Source: Labilithrix sp.
GTDB taxonomy: Bacteria > Myxococcota_A > Polyangia > Polyangiales > Polyangiaceae
Assembly: GCA_019637225.1 (NCBI GenBank)
Contig: JAHBWC010000015.1
Span: 45,923 to 109,922 of the forward strand
Reading direction: 5' to 3'
Length of the DNA stretch: 64,000 nucleotides
In this document: piece by piece, positions 1 through 9,300 of the stretch
Position numbering within the stretch: position 1 is the first letter of the stretch
Layout: each line of letters starts with the position of its first letter
The notes under the pieces: generated by a model
What the model was told of the DNA's origin: nothing
The model's database searches: none
What the model saw: only the letters and a program-made list of their open reading frames with translations
Translations under genes and position numbers: made by a program

Positions 1-1
1 A

Positions 2-130
2 CCGAACCTGCTGGTCGAGCGCAAGGACGTGTGCGGCGCGGGCGCGTCGCTCGAGCCGAGCCCCTGGGGACGGATGGTGAAGGCCCGCCTCGCCCGTCCG
101 TGGCCGAGTCCGCGCGCCACCTCGCGGTGA
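2..130 (+). CDS. C-terminal end of an unidentified protein (5' truncated by window edge)
   Basis: The second reading frame is open from the window edge to a TGA at 128-130. Its third codon positions are almost all G or C, as expected for coding DNA here. It gives about 42 residues ending in a basic Arg/Pro-rich tail (..RPWPSPRATSR). No domain can be recognised in so short a piece, and the gene start lies outside the window. It could instead be non-coding sequence that happens to be open; the third-position bias is the only support. Confidence 0.4.
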   Translation, partial: PNLLVERKDVCGAGASLEPSPWGRMVKARLARPWPSPRATSR

Positions 131-203
131 CGGCCGGCGCCGCACGCCTCGGCTCCGTTCGCCGCGGGCTGACGACGACGTGACCAGATGGCGTGCGGAT
201 TGC

Positions 204-209
204 TAGACT
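204..209 (+). promoter_or_regulatory. Putative -10 element (TAGACT) of the small membrane protein gene
   Basis: TAGACT is preceded by TGC, giving an extended -10 look (TGCTAGACT), and ends 12 bp before the ATG at 222. No clear -35 box or Shine-Dalgarno sequence is present. It is one of many G-N-TA-N-N-C-T motifs placed just upstream of starts in this window. Confidence 0.45.
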
Positions 210-221
210 GGTCTCGCTCCG

Positions 222-428
222 ATGCAGAAGGCCCTGCTGATCAGCATCCTCTTCGCCACCGTGCTCATCCCGCTCGTCGCCGCCCGTGGCGGCTCGGTCA
301 AGAGCGCCGTGCGCCGGAGCGTGATCGCCACGGGTGTCTTCTGCGTGATCTACTGGCTCGGTCTGCTCTTCGTGTACCCGGCGCTCACCGCGGGGAAGCC
401 GAACATGCAAGACCAGGGCATGCAGTAG
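222..428 (+). CDS. Small two-helix membrane protein, unknown function
   Basis: This 68-aa protein has two hydrophobic stretches, about residues 4-20 (LLISILFATVLIPLVAA) and 34-54 (VIATGVFCVIYWLGLLFVYPA). They are joined by a short basic loop (RGGSVKSAVRRS), and the polar tail ends MQDQGMQ. That suggests a two-pass inner-membrane hairpin with the loop inside. The ATG at 222 is preceded by an extended -10-like TGCTAGACT, supporting an independent short-leader transcript. It is convergent with the ISC operon and only about 40 bp from it. No family is recognised; that it is a real gene is likely but not certain. Confidence 0.6.
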   Translation: MQKALLISILFATVLIPLVAARGGSVKSAVRRSVIATGVFCVIYWLGLLFVYPALTAGKPNMQDQGMQ

Positions 429-471
429 CGCCGCGAGACGGCCCGGACGCGTAGGCCGGATCGAGCGCCGC

Positions 472-846
472 TCAGCGCGGGTCGGGGTTCGGGCCCGGAC
501 GCTTCGTGTACTTGCCGCGATGCTCGGGGTGCTCGTTCTCGAACGCCTCGAGGCTCTCGCGCGTGATCTCGACCTCGATCTCACCGTCGCGCTCGATCGT
601 CGACTGGCAGCCGAGGCGCGAGTTGTGGCGGACGTCGAAGGCCTTGTCGAGGATGTCCTCCTCTTCTTCTTCCTGACCGCTGAGGAGCTCGGCGCCCTTC
701 GTCACGTAGACGTGGCAGGTCGAGCACGCGCAGACGCCGCCGCAGGCGTAGCCCTCCGGCGCGTCGATCTTCTGGGCGGCCTGGAGGATGCTCGAGCCAA
801 CGGGCACCTCGGTCTCGCCGTATCCCTTGAAGCGCACGATCGCCAT
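472..846 (-). CDS. fdx: Adrenodoxin-type [2Fe-2S] ferredoxin of the ISC operon
   Basis: This 124-aa protein is the last gene of the ISC operon. It is expected to supply electrons for Fe-S cluster assembly on IscU. The cluster ligands are C35, C41 and C44 (pattern C-x5-C-x2-C in YACGGVCACSTCH) and C80 (RLGCQ), the adrenodoxin/Isc-ferredoxin spacing; an extra C39 sits inside the loop. An acidic run EEEEED at 59-64 lies where such ferredoxins dock partners. The C-terminal tail is polar and Pro/Arg-rich, making the protein slightly longer than E. coli Fdx (111 aa). The start is preceded by a polypurine tract (reverse complement of 856-868, AGAAGG-like) that serves as ribosome-binding site. Confidence 0.93.
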   Translation of the reverse strand: MAIVRFKGYGETEVPVGSSILQAAQKIDAPEGYACGGVCACSTCHVYVTKGAELLSGQEEEEEDILDKAFDVRHNSRLGCQSTIERDGEIEVEITRESLEAFENEHPEHRGKYTKRPGPNPDPR

Positions 847-873
847 CTCGATGATCCTTCTCTCTCTCGTTCT

Positions 874-2847
874 CTAACCCGACGGCGGCGCCGGCGGGAG
901 CGGGCCGCTCTCAGCGTGCGCGGCCTCGATGCCCTTCGCGTGCTCGACCGATCGCTCGACCGTGTCGAGCGCCTGACCTTCGATGGCCTGTGCGATCGCG
1001 CGGTTCATCCGGCGCCCGGCGAACGTCTTCGTCGCGGCGTCGAGGTCCTCGATCTTGAGCTCGATCCGCCGCGCGTCGGCGCCGCCGATCGCCTTCTCCA
1101 GGTCGGCGATCGCCGCCTCGATGCGCGACGCCTCGCCCGGCTCGAGGAGATCCGGATCGGCGGCGAGCGATTTCTTCGTCGACGCGGCGACGCGCGACGC
1201 CTCGACGCGCACTTCGGCGAGCTTCCGCGCGGCGAGGTCCTCCTCGCCGTGGTCGATCGCGTCGAGGAGCATCTGCTCGACGGTGTCGTCGTCGAGGCCG
1301 TACGACGGCTTGACGCTCACGGTCTGCTCGACGCCGGTGCGCTCCTCGCGCGCGTGGACCGAGAGGAGCCCGTCCGCGTCGACGCGGAACGTGACCTCGA
1401 GGCGCGCCATCCCCGCGGCCATCGGCGGGATGCCCTTCAGCGTGAAGCGCGCGAGGCTCCGGCAGTCGGCCGCGAGCTCGCGCTCCCCCTGCACCACGTG
1501 GATCTCGAAGCCCGTCTGCTTGTCTTCCTGCGTGGTGTACGCCGCGCGCGCGGCGGCCGGCGTGGTCGTGTTGCGCGGGAGGATGCGGTCGACGATGCCG
1601 CCGCCCACCTCGATGCCGAGCGAGAGCGGGATGACGTCGAGCAGGAGCACGTCGTCGGCGGTCCCCTCCCCCGCGAGGAGGTTCGCCTGGATCGCGGCGC
1701 CGAGGGCGACGACCTCCTCGGGGTCGATGTCGCCGAGCGGCTCATTGCCGAACGTCTTCGCGACCCAGCTCCGGACCGCGGGCACGCGCGTCGAGCCGCC
1801 GACGAGGATGACGCCGTCGAGCTCGTCGGCCTTCATGCCGGCGTCCTTGAGCGCGCGCCGGCATGCGGCGCCCGTCCGCGCGAGCAGAGGCTCGACGAGC
1901 TCGTCGAAGCGCGCGCGCGTGATCGAGAGCGAGGCGCCGCCGTCCGCGCCGCGGCTTCCGCCGGCGCCGAACGGGCTCTCGAAGTCGACGACCATAGCGT
2001 CGGTGAGGCCGTGCTTGATGCGCCGCGCGAGGTCGAGGACGACGCGGACCTCGCCCGGCGTCGCGCCGCCCGCGTCGCGTCCGGTGAGGCGGAAGATCTC
2101 CTCCGCGAGCGCGCGGTCCATGTCGTCCCCGCCGAGGGCGCTGTCGCCGCCCGTCGAGCGGACCTGGAACACGCCGTCGTCGAGGACGAGGATCGTGATG
2201 TCGAACGTCCCGCCGCCGAGGTCGTAGACCGCGAACTTTCCGTTCTGCTTCTTCTCGAGCCCGTACGCGAGGGCGGCCGCGGTCGGCTCGTTCAGGAGCC
2301 GCAGGACCTCGAGCCCGGCGAGCCGCCCGGCGTCCTTGGTGGCCTGCCGCTGCGCGTCGTCGAAGTACGCGGGCACCGTGATGACCGCGCCGCCGACGCT
2401 GCGGAGCTCGTCCTCGGCGAGGCGCCGGAGCGAGCGGAGGATCTCGGCGCTCACCTCGACCGGCGTCACGACCTTCCTGCCGACCGCGAAGCGAACGACG
2501 TTCGCCGTGCCCGCTTCGGGCGCGACGAACGCGTACGGCCCGAGGCGCCGCGTCTCCGGATCGTCGCCGCCGCGGCCCATGAAGCGCTTCACGCTCACGA
2601 TCGTCTCGCGCGGGTGCTCGGCGGCGCGGAGCTGCGCGTTCCGACCGACGACCACCTCGCCGGCGTCGCCGTAGTGGACGACGCTCGGCAGGAGCGCGGC
2701 CTGATCGCAGTCCTTCACGGTCGTCGGGCGCTCGTTCTTCACGTACGCCACGAGCGAGTTCGTGGTGCCGAGGTCGATGCCGATCGCCTTCGGCGGCGCC
2801 TTCGGATCGAAGATCTCGAGGAGGCCCGAGCTCGGGACCTGGCTCAT
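874..2847 (-). CDS. hscA: HscA, DnaK-like chaperone for Fe-S cluster transfer
   Basis: This 657-aa Hsp70-family protein is slightly longer than E. coli HscA (616 aa). In the known family it binds the LPPVK peptide of IscU and, with HscB, drives cluster release from the scaffold. The nucleotide-binding domain shows the Hsp70 signatures [13 protein letters not shown] near residue 23, [13 protein letters not shown] near 215 and [12 protein letters not shown] near 347. A peptide-binding domain and a helical lid follow. There is an N-terminal extension of about 20 residues before the first signature. Its ATG overlaps the hscB stop by 4 bp, which implies translational coupling; fdx follows 27 bp downstream. 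Confidence 0.95.
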   Translation of the reverse strand: MSQVPSSGLLEIFDPKAPPKAIGIDLGTTNSLVAYVKNERPTTVKDCDQAALLPSVVHYGDAGEVVVGRNAQLRAAEHPRETIVSVKRFMGRGGDDPETRRLGPYAFVAPEAGTANVVRFAVGRKVVTPVEVSAEILRSLRRLAEDELRSVGGAVITVPAYFDDAQRQATKDAGRLAGLEVLRLLNEPTAAALAYGLEKKQNGKFAVYDLGGGTFDITILVLDDGVFQVRSTGGDSALGGDDMDRALAEEIFRLTGRDAGGATPGEVRVVLDLARRIKHGLTDAMVVDFESPFGAGGSRGADGGASLSITRARFDELVEPLLARTGAACRRALKDAGMKADELDGVILVGGSTRVPAVRSWVAKTFGNEPLGDIDPEEVVALGAAIQANLLAGEGTADDVLLLDVIPLSLGIEVGGGIVDRILPRNTTTPAAARAAYTTQEDKQTGFEIHVVQGERELAADCRSLARFTLKGIPPMAAGMARLEVTFRVDADGLLSVHAREERTGVEQTVSVKPSYGLDDDTVEQMLLDAIDHGEEDLAARKLAEVRVEASRVAASTKKSLAADPDLLEPGEASRIEAAIADLEKAIGGADARRIELKIEDLDAATKTFAGRRMNRAIAQAIEGQALDTVERSVEHAKGIEAAHAESGPLPPAPPSG

Positions 2848-3404
2848 GACGAGACCTCGTTCGCGCGGGCGAGCGCGGCCTCTTCGGCCTCCTCTTCGAT
2901 CGCTTCGACCTCGTCGAGGAACCTCCGGTAGAAGCGGAGCTCGCCGAGGAGCGGGAGGAGAGTCGCGAGCTCGTCCTTCGAGGGCGAGCCGCCCGCGAAG
3001 CCCGCGGTGAGCCTCGACTCCGCCGTCTTCGCGCGCGAGGCGATCCCGGCGCCGAGCGTCTTGACCTTAGCGAGGTCCCGCGCGGCGCGCGCCTCCGAGA
3101 GCGCCTCGCGCTCCTCCATCACGGCCATCAGGAACGCGGGGCTCGCCTTCGGCTCGTGGGTCTCGCCGACCGCGAGCCCCTCGGCCTGGAAGAGCGCCTC
3201 GGCGCGGCGGATGGGATCGCGGAGGGCGCGCCAGGCCTCGTTCACGTTGGCGGCCTTCTCGAGCGCGGCGCGGCGCTCGCTCGCGCCGGCCTGGGCGAAC
3301 TTGTCGGGGTGGAGCGCGCGCGACAGCTCGCGGTGCGTCTTCTCGAGCGCCGAGAGGTCGAGGTCGAAGCGGCGCGGAGCGCCGAGCGTAGCGAAGGGGT
3401 CCAT
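2844..3404 (-). CDS. hscB: HscB, J-domain co-chaperone of HscA
   Basis: The product is 186 aa from the ATG at 3404 (MDPFATLG...). It has an N-terminal J domain with the diagnostic HPD triplet at residues 32-34 (SRALHPDKF) and a C-terminal helical domain of the type that contacts IscU. It stimulates HscA ATPase and delivers IscU. I chose 3404 because HscB proteins begin a few residues before the F-x-x-L-G motif. An in-frame start at 3485 would add 27 Pro/Arg-rich residues and abut the iscA stop. The stop overlaps the hscA start by 4 bp. Confidence 0.92.
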   Translation of the reverse strand: MDPFATLGAPRRFDLDLSALEKTHRELSRALHPDKFAQAGASERRAALEKAANVNEAWRALRDPIRRAEALFQAEGLAVGETHEPKASPAFLMAVMEEREALSEARAARDLAKVKTLGAGIASRAKTAESRLTAGFAGGSPSKDELATLLPLLGELRFYRRFLDEVEAIEEEAEEAALARANEVSS

Positions 3405-3481
3405 GATCGTCAGTCCCGCGTCGTCGGGGTTGAATCCTCGGAGCCGCGGTCGCGCTCCGGGGGACGAGACAGCGGCGGCCG

Positions 3482-3904
3482 TCACACCGTGAACGACGTG
3501 CCGCAGCCGCAGGAGGACTTCTCGTTCGGGTTGACGAACTTGAAGCCCTGCCGCATGAGCGTCTTCTCCCAGTCGAACGTCGCGCCGTTCAAGTAGAGGA
3601 GGCTCTTCTTGTCGACGACGATGCGGACGTCCGCACCGTCGGTCGACTTGAGGTCGTAGACGATGTCGCGCGCGCGCGGCTCGCCGTCGTGGAACTCGAT
3701 GACGTACGAGAAGCCCGAGCAGCCGCCTCCGCGGATGCCGACGCGGAGCGCCGTCCCGGGCACGTTGCGCTTGGCGATCTGCGCGCCCACGGCGTCGACG
3801 GCGCTCTGCGTGATCACGATGCCGAGCTTCTTCGACGCCGGCGGCTGCTCGGAGGGCGCGGCGCCGCGCTCGCTCGCCGTCTCTTGCTGGATCGTCTCGT
3901 TCAT
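3482..3904 (-). CDS. iscA: IscA-type A-type Fe-S carrier protein
   Basis: This 140-aa A-type carrier has the three conserved cysteines C62 (GGGCSGF), C132 and C134 (SCGCG near the C terminus). They bind Fe or a [2Fe-2S]/[4Fe-4S] cluster for delivery to apo-proteins. The first 25 residues are a polar, Glu/Ala-rich extension not found in E. coli IscA (107 aa). It sits between iscU and hscB as in canonical isc operons, and the start is preceded by a polypurine tract (complement of 3911-3922). ErpA shares the three-cysteine pattern, but the operon position favours IscA. Confidence 0.93.
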   Translation of the reverse strand: MNETIQQETASERGAAPSEQPPASKKLGIVITQSAVDAVGAQIAKRNVPGTALRVGIRGGGCSGFSYVIEFHDGEPRARDIVYDLKSTDGADVRIVVDKKSLLYLNGATFDWEKTLMRQGFKFVNPNEKSSCGCGTSFTV

Positions 3905-3935
3905 CTCGAGTTCTCTCTTCTCGTGCCCACGGCCT

Positions 3936-4325
3936 TCAGCGCTTCGCGGCCTGCTTCGCGCGGTAGTCGGCGATGGCGCTCTTGATCGCGTCCTCGGCGA
4001 GGACCGAGCAGTGGATCTTCACCGGCGGGAGGTTCAGCTCGTTGACGATGTCGGAGTTCTTGATCGCCTCGGCCTCCTCGACCTTCTTGCCCTTGATCCA
4101 CTCGGTGGCGAGGGACGAGGACGCGATGGCCGAGCCGCAGCCGAACGTCTTGAACTTCGCGTCCTGGATGACGCCGTCGTCGCTCACCTTGATCTGGAGG
4201 CGCATCACGTCGCCGCACGCGGGCGCGCCGACGAGGCCGGTGCCGACCGTCGGGTCTTCCTTGTCGAGGGTGCCGACGTTGCGCGGGTTCTCCGCGTGGT
4301 CGATGACTTTATCGCTGTAGGCCAT
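3936..4325 (-). CDS. iscU: IscU, Fe-S cluster assembly scaffold
   Basis: At 129 aa this is close to E. coli IscU (128 aa). The three cluster/persulfide cysteines are C37 (PACGD), C63 (FGCGS) and C106 (KIHCS), with the conserved D39 next to the first. The HscA-recognition peptide LPPVK is intact at 99-103. The protein receives sulfur from IscS, iron (possibly via frataxin) and electrons from the ferredoxin, then hands over the cluster with HscA/HscB. It lies 33 bp downstream of iscS, and a strong polypurine tract (complement of 4326-4342) ends directly before the ATG. Confidence 0.96.
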   Translation of the reverse strand: MAYSDKVIDHAENPRNVGTLDKEDPTVGTGLVGAPACGDVMRLQIKVSDDGVIQDAKFKTFGCGSAIASSSLATEWIKGKKVEEAEAIKNSDIVNELNLPPVKIHCSVLAEDAIKSAIADYRAKQAAKR

Positions 4326-4358
4326 CTCTCTCTTCTCTCTCCGGTGCTCGTTCCAGGT

Positions 4359-5582
4359 TCAGTGAGCGACCCACTGGACGCTCTTGAGGTCGATGCCGTC
4401 CTTGTACATCTCGTACAGCGGGGACATGTTCCTGAGGTGCTTGACCTTGTCGATGACGAGGTCCGAAACGAAGTCGATCTCCTCCTCGGTCGTGTAGCGG
4501 CCGAGACCGAAGCGGATGCTCGAGTGCGCGAGCTCGTCGCCGACGCCGAGTGCGCGGAGGACGTAGCTCGGCTCGAGGCTCGCGGACGTGCACGCCGAGC
4601 CGGAGCTCACGGCGACGTCCTTGATCGCCATCATCATCGCCTCGCCCTCGACGAAGGCGAACGAGACGTTGAGGTTGCCCGGCAGGCGGTGCTCGAGCGA
4701 GCCGTTGACGAAGACCTCCTCGAGCGAGGAGTCGAGCTTCTTGCGGAGGCGCTCGCGCATGCCGAGGAGGCGCACGCCCTCCTCCTTGCCTTCCTTCATC
4801 ATGATGTCGGCGGCCTTGCCGAAGCCGACGATGCCGGGGACGTTGAGCGTGCCCGAGCGCATGCCGCGCTCGTGGCCGCCGCCGTCCATCTGCGCGACGA
4901 GGCGCACGCGCGGCTTGCTGCGGCGGACGTAGAGGCCGCCCACGCCCTTCGGGCCGTACATCTTGTGCGCGGTGATGCTCGCGAGGTCGACGTTCATCTT
5001 CTGGACGTCGAACGGCACCTTGCCCACGCCCTGGACGGCGTCCGAGTGGAGGAGCACGCCGCGCTCGCGCGTGAGCTTGCCGATCTCTTCGATCGGCTGG
5101 ACGGTGCCGATCTCGTTGTTGGCGAGCATGATCGAGACGAGGATCGTCTTGTCGGTCAGCGCCTTCTTCACGTCGTCGGGGTCGACGCGGCCGTCCTTGC
5201 CGACGCCGAGGTAGGTCACCTCGTAGCCCTCTTTCTCGAGGCGCTTGCACGTGTCGAGCACGGCCTTGTGCTCGATCACGCTCGTGATGATGTGGTTGCC
5301 CTTGTCCTTGTAGAACTCGGCGACACCCTTGATCGCGACGTTGTTCGACTCGGTCGCGCCCGAGGTGAAGACGATCTCCTTCTCGCTCTGGGCGTTGATG
5401 AGCTTCCCGATGCGCTCGCGCGAGTAGTCGACGGCCTCTTCGGCGGTCCACCCGAAGGCGTGGCTGCGGCTCGCCGCGTTGCCGAACTTCTCGTTGAAGT
5501 ACGGCAGCATCTCCTCGATGACGCGCGGGTCGACCGGCGTCGTCGAGTGGTAGTCCATGAAGATCGGGAGCTTGATGGCCAT
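4359..5582 (-). CDS. iscS: IscS, PLP-dependent cysteine desulfurase
   Basis: This 407-aa class V aminotransferase-fold enzyme converts cysteine to alanine and an enzyme persulfide that feeds IscU. The PLP-binding lysine is K207 in [11 protein letters not shown], and the persulfide cysteine is C331 in [14 protein letters not shown], on the long mobile loop typical of group I (IscS) desulfurases rather than SufS. N-terminal motifs ([21 protein letters not shown]) also fit. Length and spacing match E. coli IscS (404 aa). It is the first structural gene after the MerR-type regulator, 33 bp downstream, with a polypurine leader (complement of 5589-5597). Confidence 0.96.
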   Translation of the reverse strand: MAIKLPIFMDYHSTTPVDPRVIEEMLPYFNEKFGNAASRSHAFGWTAEEAVDYSRERIGKLINAQSEKEIVFTSGATESNNVAIKGVAEFYKDKGNHIITSVIEHKAVLDTCKRLEKEGYEVTYLGVGKDGRVDPDDVKKALTDKTILVSIMLANNEIGTVQPIEEIGKLTRERGVLLHSDAVQGVGKVPFDVQKMNVDLASITAHKMYGPKGVGGLYVRRSKPRVRLVAQMDGGGHERGMRSGTLNVPGIVGFGKAADIMMKEGKEEGVRLLGMRERLRKKLDSSLEEVFVNGSLEHRLPGNLNVSFAFVEGEAMMMAIKDVAVSSGSACTSASLEPSYVLRALGVGDELAHSSIRFGLGRYTTEEEIDFVSDLVIDKVKHLRNMSPLYEMYKDGIDLKSVQWVAH

Positions 5583-5615
5583 GAAACGTCTCTCTCTGCT
5601 GCTTCTTGCTTGCGC

Positions 5616-6179
5616 TCAGGCGCGGAACCCCGCGACGAGGTCCGGGACTTCTTGCGCGCGATCGTGGTGGTTGCACGTCGGGCACTCCGCGAGGAGCTTT
5701 CCGGGCTCGCAGGCGGACTCACACGTGTCGAGGTAGTCGAGGCTCGCGAGGATCTCGCGCTCGAGCGTGCGGAGGCGCTCGATCTGGGTGCGCGCGTCGT
5801 CGAGCTTGCGCTTGTAGACCTCACGCACCTTCGCCATCGCGGACGGAGCGGACGCGCCACGGCCCTCGGCCTCGACGTCCTTCACGATCGCCTTGATGTC
5901 GGTGAGGCTGAAGCCGAGGTCCTGGAGCTTGCCGATCCAGCGGATGCGGACGAGCGCTTCGGGACCGTAGAGGCGGTAGCGCCCCTTCGACCGACCGGCT
6001 GGCTTCAAGAGCTCCATCTGCTCGTAGAGGTGGATGGCGCGGACCGTCTTGCCCGCCTCGCGCGCGAGGTCGCCGACCTGCATGAGGTCCTCGTCGGCGA
6101 CCGCGCGCCCGCTCGGGAGCGCGGGCGGTGCCGCGGCCTCTGCGATTTCATTGAGGATGGGGAGGCGGACGTTGCTCAT
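5616..6179 (-). CDS. MerR-family regulator with Cys-rich tail, first gene of the ISC operon
   Basis: The 187-aa protein opens the isc transcription unit, where IscR (Rrf2 family) sits in E. coli. Residues 1-30 are a Pro/Ala-rich extension. Residues 32-95 form a MerR winged helix (QVGDLAREAGKTVRAIHLYE, then GRYRLYGPEAL..RIRWIGKLQDLGFSL). A coiled-coil dimerisation helix spans about 115-150. The tail carries C153-x3-C157-x8-C166-x2-C169 followed by H171-H172, a potential Fe-S or metal site. SoxR has a different C-x2-C-x-C-x5-C spacing. Position suggests a sensor controlling Fe-S biogenesis; that role is inference. A dyad operator candidate lies about 107 bp upstream. Confidence 0.85.
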   Translation of the reverse strand: MSNVRLPILNEIAEAAAPPALPSGRAVADEDLMQVGDLAREAGKTVRAIHLYEQMELLKPAGRSKGRYRLYGPEALVRIRWIGKLQDLGFSLTDIKAIVKDVEAEGRGASAPSAMAKVREVYKRKLDDARTQIERLRTLEREILASLDYLDTCESACEPGKLLAECPTCNHHDRAQEVPDLVAGFRA

Positions 6180-6248
6180 GAGGCGGCTTTCGGCCGTGCT
6201 TCGCGGAGGCTTACTCTCACGTGCGCGTAAGGCTTGGAAGCGGAAAGA

Positions 6249-6278
6249 GTCTTAGGCGCGAGGGGTGCGTCCCGTCAA
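6249..6278 (-). promoter_or_regulatory. Putative promoter of the ISC operon
   Basis: On the minus strand TTGACG (6278-6273) and TAAGAC (6254-6249) are separated by 18 bp, resembling a sigma-70 promoter. It would give a leader of roughly 60-70 nt before the regulator gene at 6179. The palindrome at 6286-6303 lies just upstream of the -35 box. Confidence 0.45.
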
Positions 6279-6285
6279 GACCAAC

Positions 6286-6303
6286 TCTAACGTTAACGTT
6301 AGA
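6286..6303. promoter_or_regulatory. 18-bp perfect palindrome, candidate operator between divergent promoters
   Basis: TCTAACGTTAACGTTAGA is identical to its reverse complement and also reads as tandem TAACGT units. It is AT-rich in otherwise G+C-rich DNA. It lies upstream of the putative ISC -35 box and overlaps the -35 of the candidate rightward promoter, so one bound dimer could affect both units. The likely ligand, inferred from proximity, is the MerR-family protein. Confidence 0.5.
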
Positions 6304-6327
6304 CTAGGTACCGGGCAAGGCTAAATA
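6299..6327 (+). promoter_or_regulatory. Putative promoter of the 1,887-aa TPR gene
   Basis: TTAGAC (6299-6304) and TAAATA (6322-6327) are 17 bp apart. Transcription starting near 6334 would give a leader of about 20 nt to the TTG at 6355, or about 155 nt to the ATG at 6490. The -35 overlaps the palindrome at 6286-6303. Confidence 0.4.
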
Positions 6328-6354
6328 CCTGGAATCTCATCCGCAAAGCCTGCC

Positions 6355-9300
6355 TTGGACGCGGCGACCGCGATAGACTTTCGCTCGGTGGGATCGGACG
6401 AGGAGTCGACGCACGAGATCGACATCGAGGCCCTGCGCGACTCGCTCGCTGCGGCCCGCGGGCGACGCCCGTCCGTGTCGGACACTCCGATGAGCGATCG
6501 GGAGACGGCGCGCGGGCGGCCGGATCCGGAGACGCTCGACGCCATCGAGCGCGCCGACGAGCAGGACGAGGCGGCGGCGGCGCACGTCCGGACGTTCGGC
6601 GACCAAGTCTATGCGGACGACGACTTCGCCGACGACGGCGATCGGACGGTGATGGCGCCGTCGCCGCCGACGCGACGCGCCGACCATCACCGAGGCGAAG
6701 GAGCCGGCGCGCTCGACGCCATCGAGCCGATGGATCCGATCGAGCTCCCGCCGATGACGATCGAGCCGGAGTCGGCGCCGATGCTCCTCGACGAGACCGG
6801 CTCCTTCGACAACGAGGACGTCGTCGATCTCGCGGACGTCGAAGACGTCGACGAGGACGTCGAGGAGCTCGACGAGGTCGAAGCCGTCGACGACGTCGAC
6901 GACGAAGCGCTCGCCGACGCCGGTTCGCCCGATCGCGCCGCGGACCCGGCGCCGTCGCTCTTCGGAACGCTGCCTGGACACGACGTCGCCCAGGCGCTCC
7001 GGGCGATGATGGGCGAGGTCCCGGACGCCTCGGACGCGCCGCCGGTCTCGGAGCCGACGATGTGGCGGCCGCCGGCGCGCGCGCTCGACGACGGCGAGAC
7101 GCAGACCCGGATGCCGCTCGCCGACGAGCCGGAGCGCCTCGACGCCTTCGGCCCCGCCCCGGAGGCGGAGCCGCTCGACGCCTTCGGCCCCGCTCCGGAG
7201 CCGGAGCCCGACGCCTTCGGCCGAGACGAGGCGCTGCCCGCCTTCTCGCTCGACGACTCGAGCGACGATCCGCTCGAGGAGAGCCAGGGTCCGTGGCTCC
7301 GCGCGCCGTTCGGCCCCGCGGAGCCCAGGGACGCCGAGGCGCCCGCGACGGCGCGCGCGTTCGCAGCCGACCTCGACTTCACGAAGATCACGCGGCCCGC
7401 CCCGCAGTCGAGCTCCGACCGCGAGGCCACCGCGATCACGCGAGCCGTCGGGCCGGCGACGCGATCCGGCAGCACGGACGTCGCCGAGACGACCGCCGTC
7501 TTCATGGGGCCGGTGCCCTCGATCGCGCGTCCTGACGGTCACGCGGGGCGCGATCCGCGCGATCCGCCGACCGACGAGGTCGAGGCCGTCGACGACGCCC
7601 CCTTCGCGCACGCCCGCGAGACCGCCGCCGACGTCGACGCGCGCCTCGACGCCGGAGGCGATCTCTTCGACGCGGTCGCTCGCCCCGAGAGCGACCCGAT
7701 GTTCGCGAGCGGCGAGAACGAGAGCCTCGACGTCGACGCGTTCGGTCGCGCCGCCGATGCGATCGCGAGCTTCCCGAAGCCGGACGACCTCCCGGTGGAG
7801 CCGGAGCTGCCGCGCTTCACTCTCGCGTCGATCCCGGAGATGCCCGACACGGCCGCGATGCCGGAGCCCGCGCCGGCTCCGCCGGATCTCCTCGGCGCCG
7901 CGGGCAACGAAGACCTCACGGTGATGCGCCCGAGCGAGCCGGACGCCGAGGAGCTCGCGTCGTCGCGATCGCTGCCCTCGGTGGACATTCGCATGTCCGC
8001 GCCGTCGATCGACGCGGACATCTTCTCCGACGAGTCCGACGACGCCACCGCGGCCGGGACCACGCGCGCCGAGAGCGACGGCGACGAGGTCGCGCATCTG
8101 ACGGCGCGCCTCCACCGCGAGGACGTGGGCCTCTACGATGAGCCGCCGCCGGCGCCGAGGCTCGACACCGCGGCGCCGCCGACGGCGGCCGAGCCGCCGA
8201 TGGACGCCGAGGAGATCGACGACGCCGAGATCGTCGAGCTCGTCGGCGACGAGATCATCGAAGACGACCAGACGAGCACGAGCATCGGGGCGCCGGTGCA
8301 CGCGCCGCCCTTCGAGCCGCCCTCGCCGAAGGCGTCGAGCACGCGGCCGCCGTTCGCCGGCGACGACCTCGACCCCGAGGAGAAGGAGCTCTTCGACGAG
8401 CGGCGCTTCGGACCGCTCATCGCCGTCTACCGCCAGCGGCTGGCCGACACGGACGGGCCGAACCGCAAGGCCGCTCTCCTCCTCAAGATCGCGCACGTCT
8501 ACGAGACGGGGCTCGAAGATCCGAACGAGGCGTTCCAGACGCTCGTCGAGGCGTTCGAGCTCGCGCCCGACAACCACGACGTCGTGTCCGCGGTCGATCG
8601 CGTCGGCAAGGAGACGCAGCGCATCGGCGAGCTCGCCGACAAGGTGAAGCGGAAGCTCTTGCCCGGTTCGCCCGACGACAAGCGCGTCGTCTACCTCGGC
8701 CACCTCGTCTACTGGTACGAGCGCGTGCTCGGACGCGGCAGGGAGGTCTCCTCGTTCGTCTCCGAGATCGAGCGCCACGACAAGGTCCACCCCGTCGTGC
8801 TCAAGCGCGCCGCGCAGCTCGCGGCGATGAACGCGGACGCGAAGACCCAGCGCGAGCACCTGACGCGCGCGCTCGAGCGCACGGTCCGGAAGGAAGAGAA
8901 GGTGGCGCTCCACCTCGCGCTCGCGAGCGCCTACGCCGGCACCGTCGACGCGCTCAAGCACTACGAGGCCGCGCTGCGCATCGACGGGACGTCCCTCGTC
9001 GCGCTCCAGGGTGTCAAGCGGCTCGGCAAGGAGAAGGAGCGCTACGACCAGGTCCAGTGGGCGCTCGAGCGTCAAGCCGAGGTCGCGCCGACCGAGGCCG
9101 AGCGCATCGACGCGCTCATCGAGCTCGCGGAGCTGCAGGAGACCAAATTCCTGAAGCGCGAGGCCGCCGCCGATCTCCTCGAGCGGGTCCTCGTCATCGA
9201 GCCCGCGCACCCCGCCGCGCTGAAGGGCCTCGAGCGCTGCTACCACGCGCTCCGCGACTGGCCGAGGCTCGCGCGCATCCTCGGCGTGCGGTCGGAGCAC

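Noticed and set aside
520..2931. An 803-codon plus-strand frame across fdx and hscA
   Set aside because: Antisense to unambiguous Fe-S genes, low-complexity translation.
5616..6179. Calling the regulator SoxR or IscR
   Set aside because: It is MerR-fold, not Rrf2, and the cysteine spacing (C-x3-C-x8-C-x2-C) is not that of SoxR.
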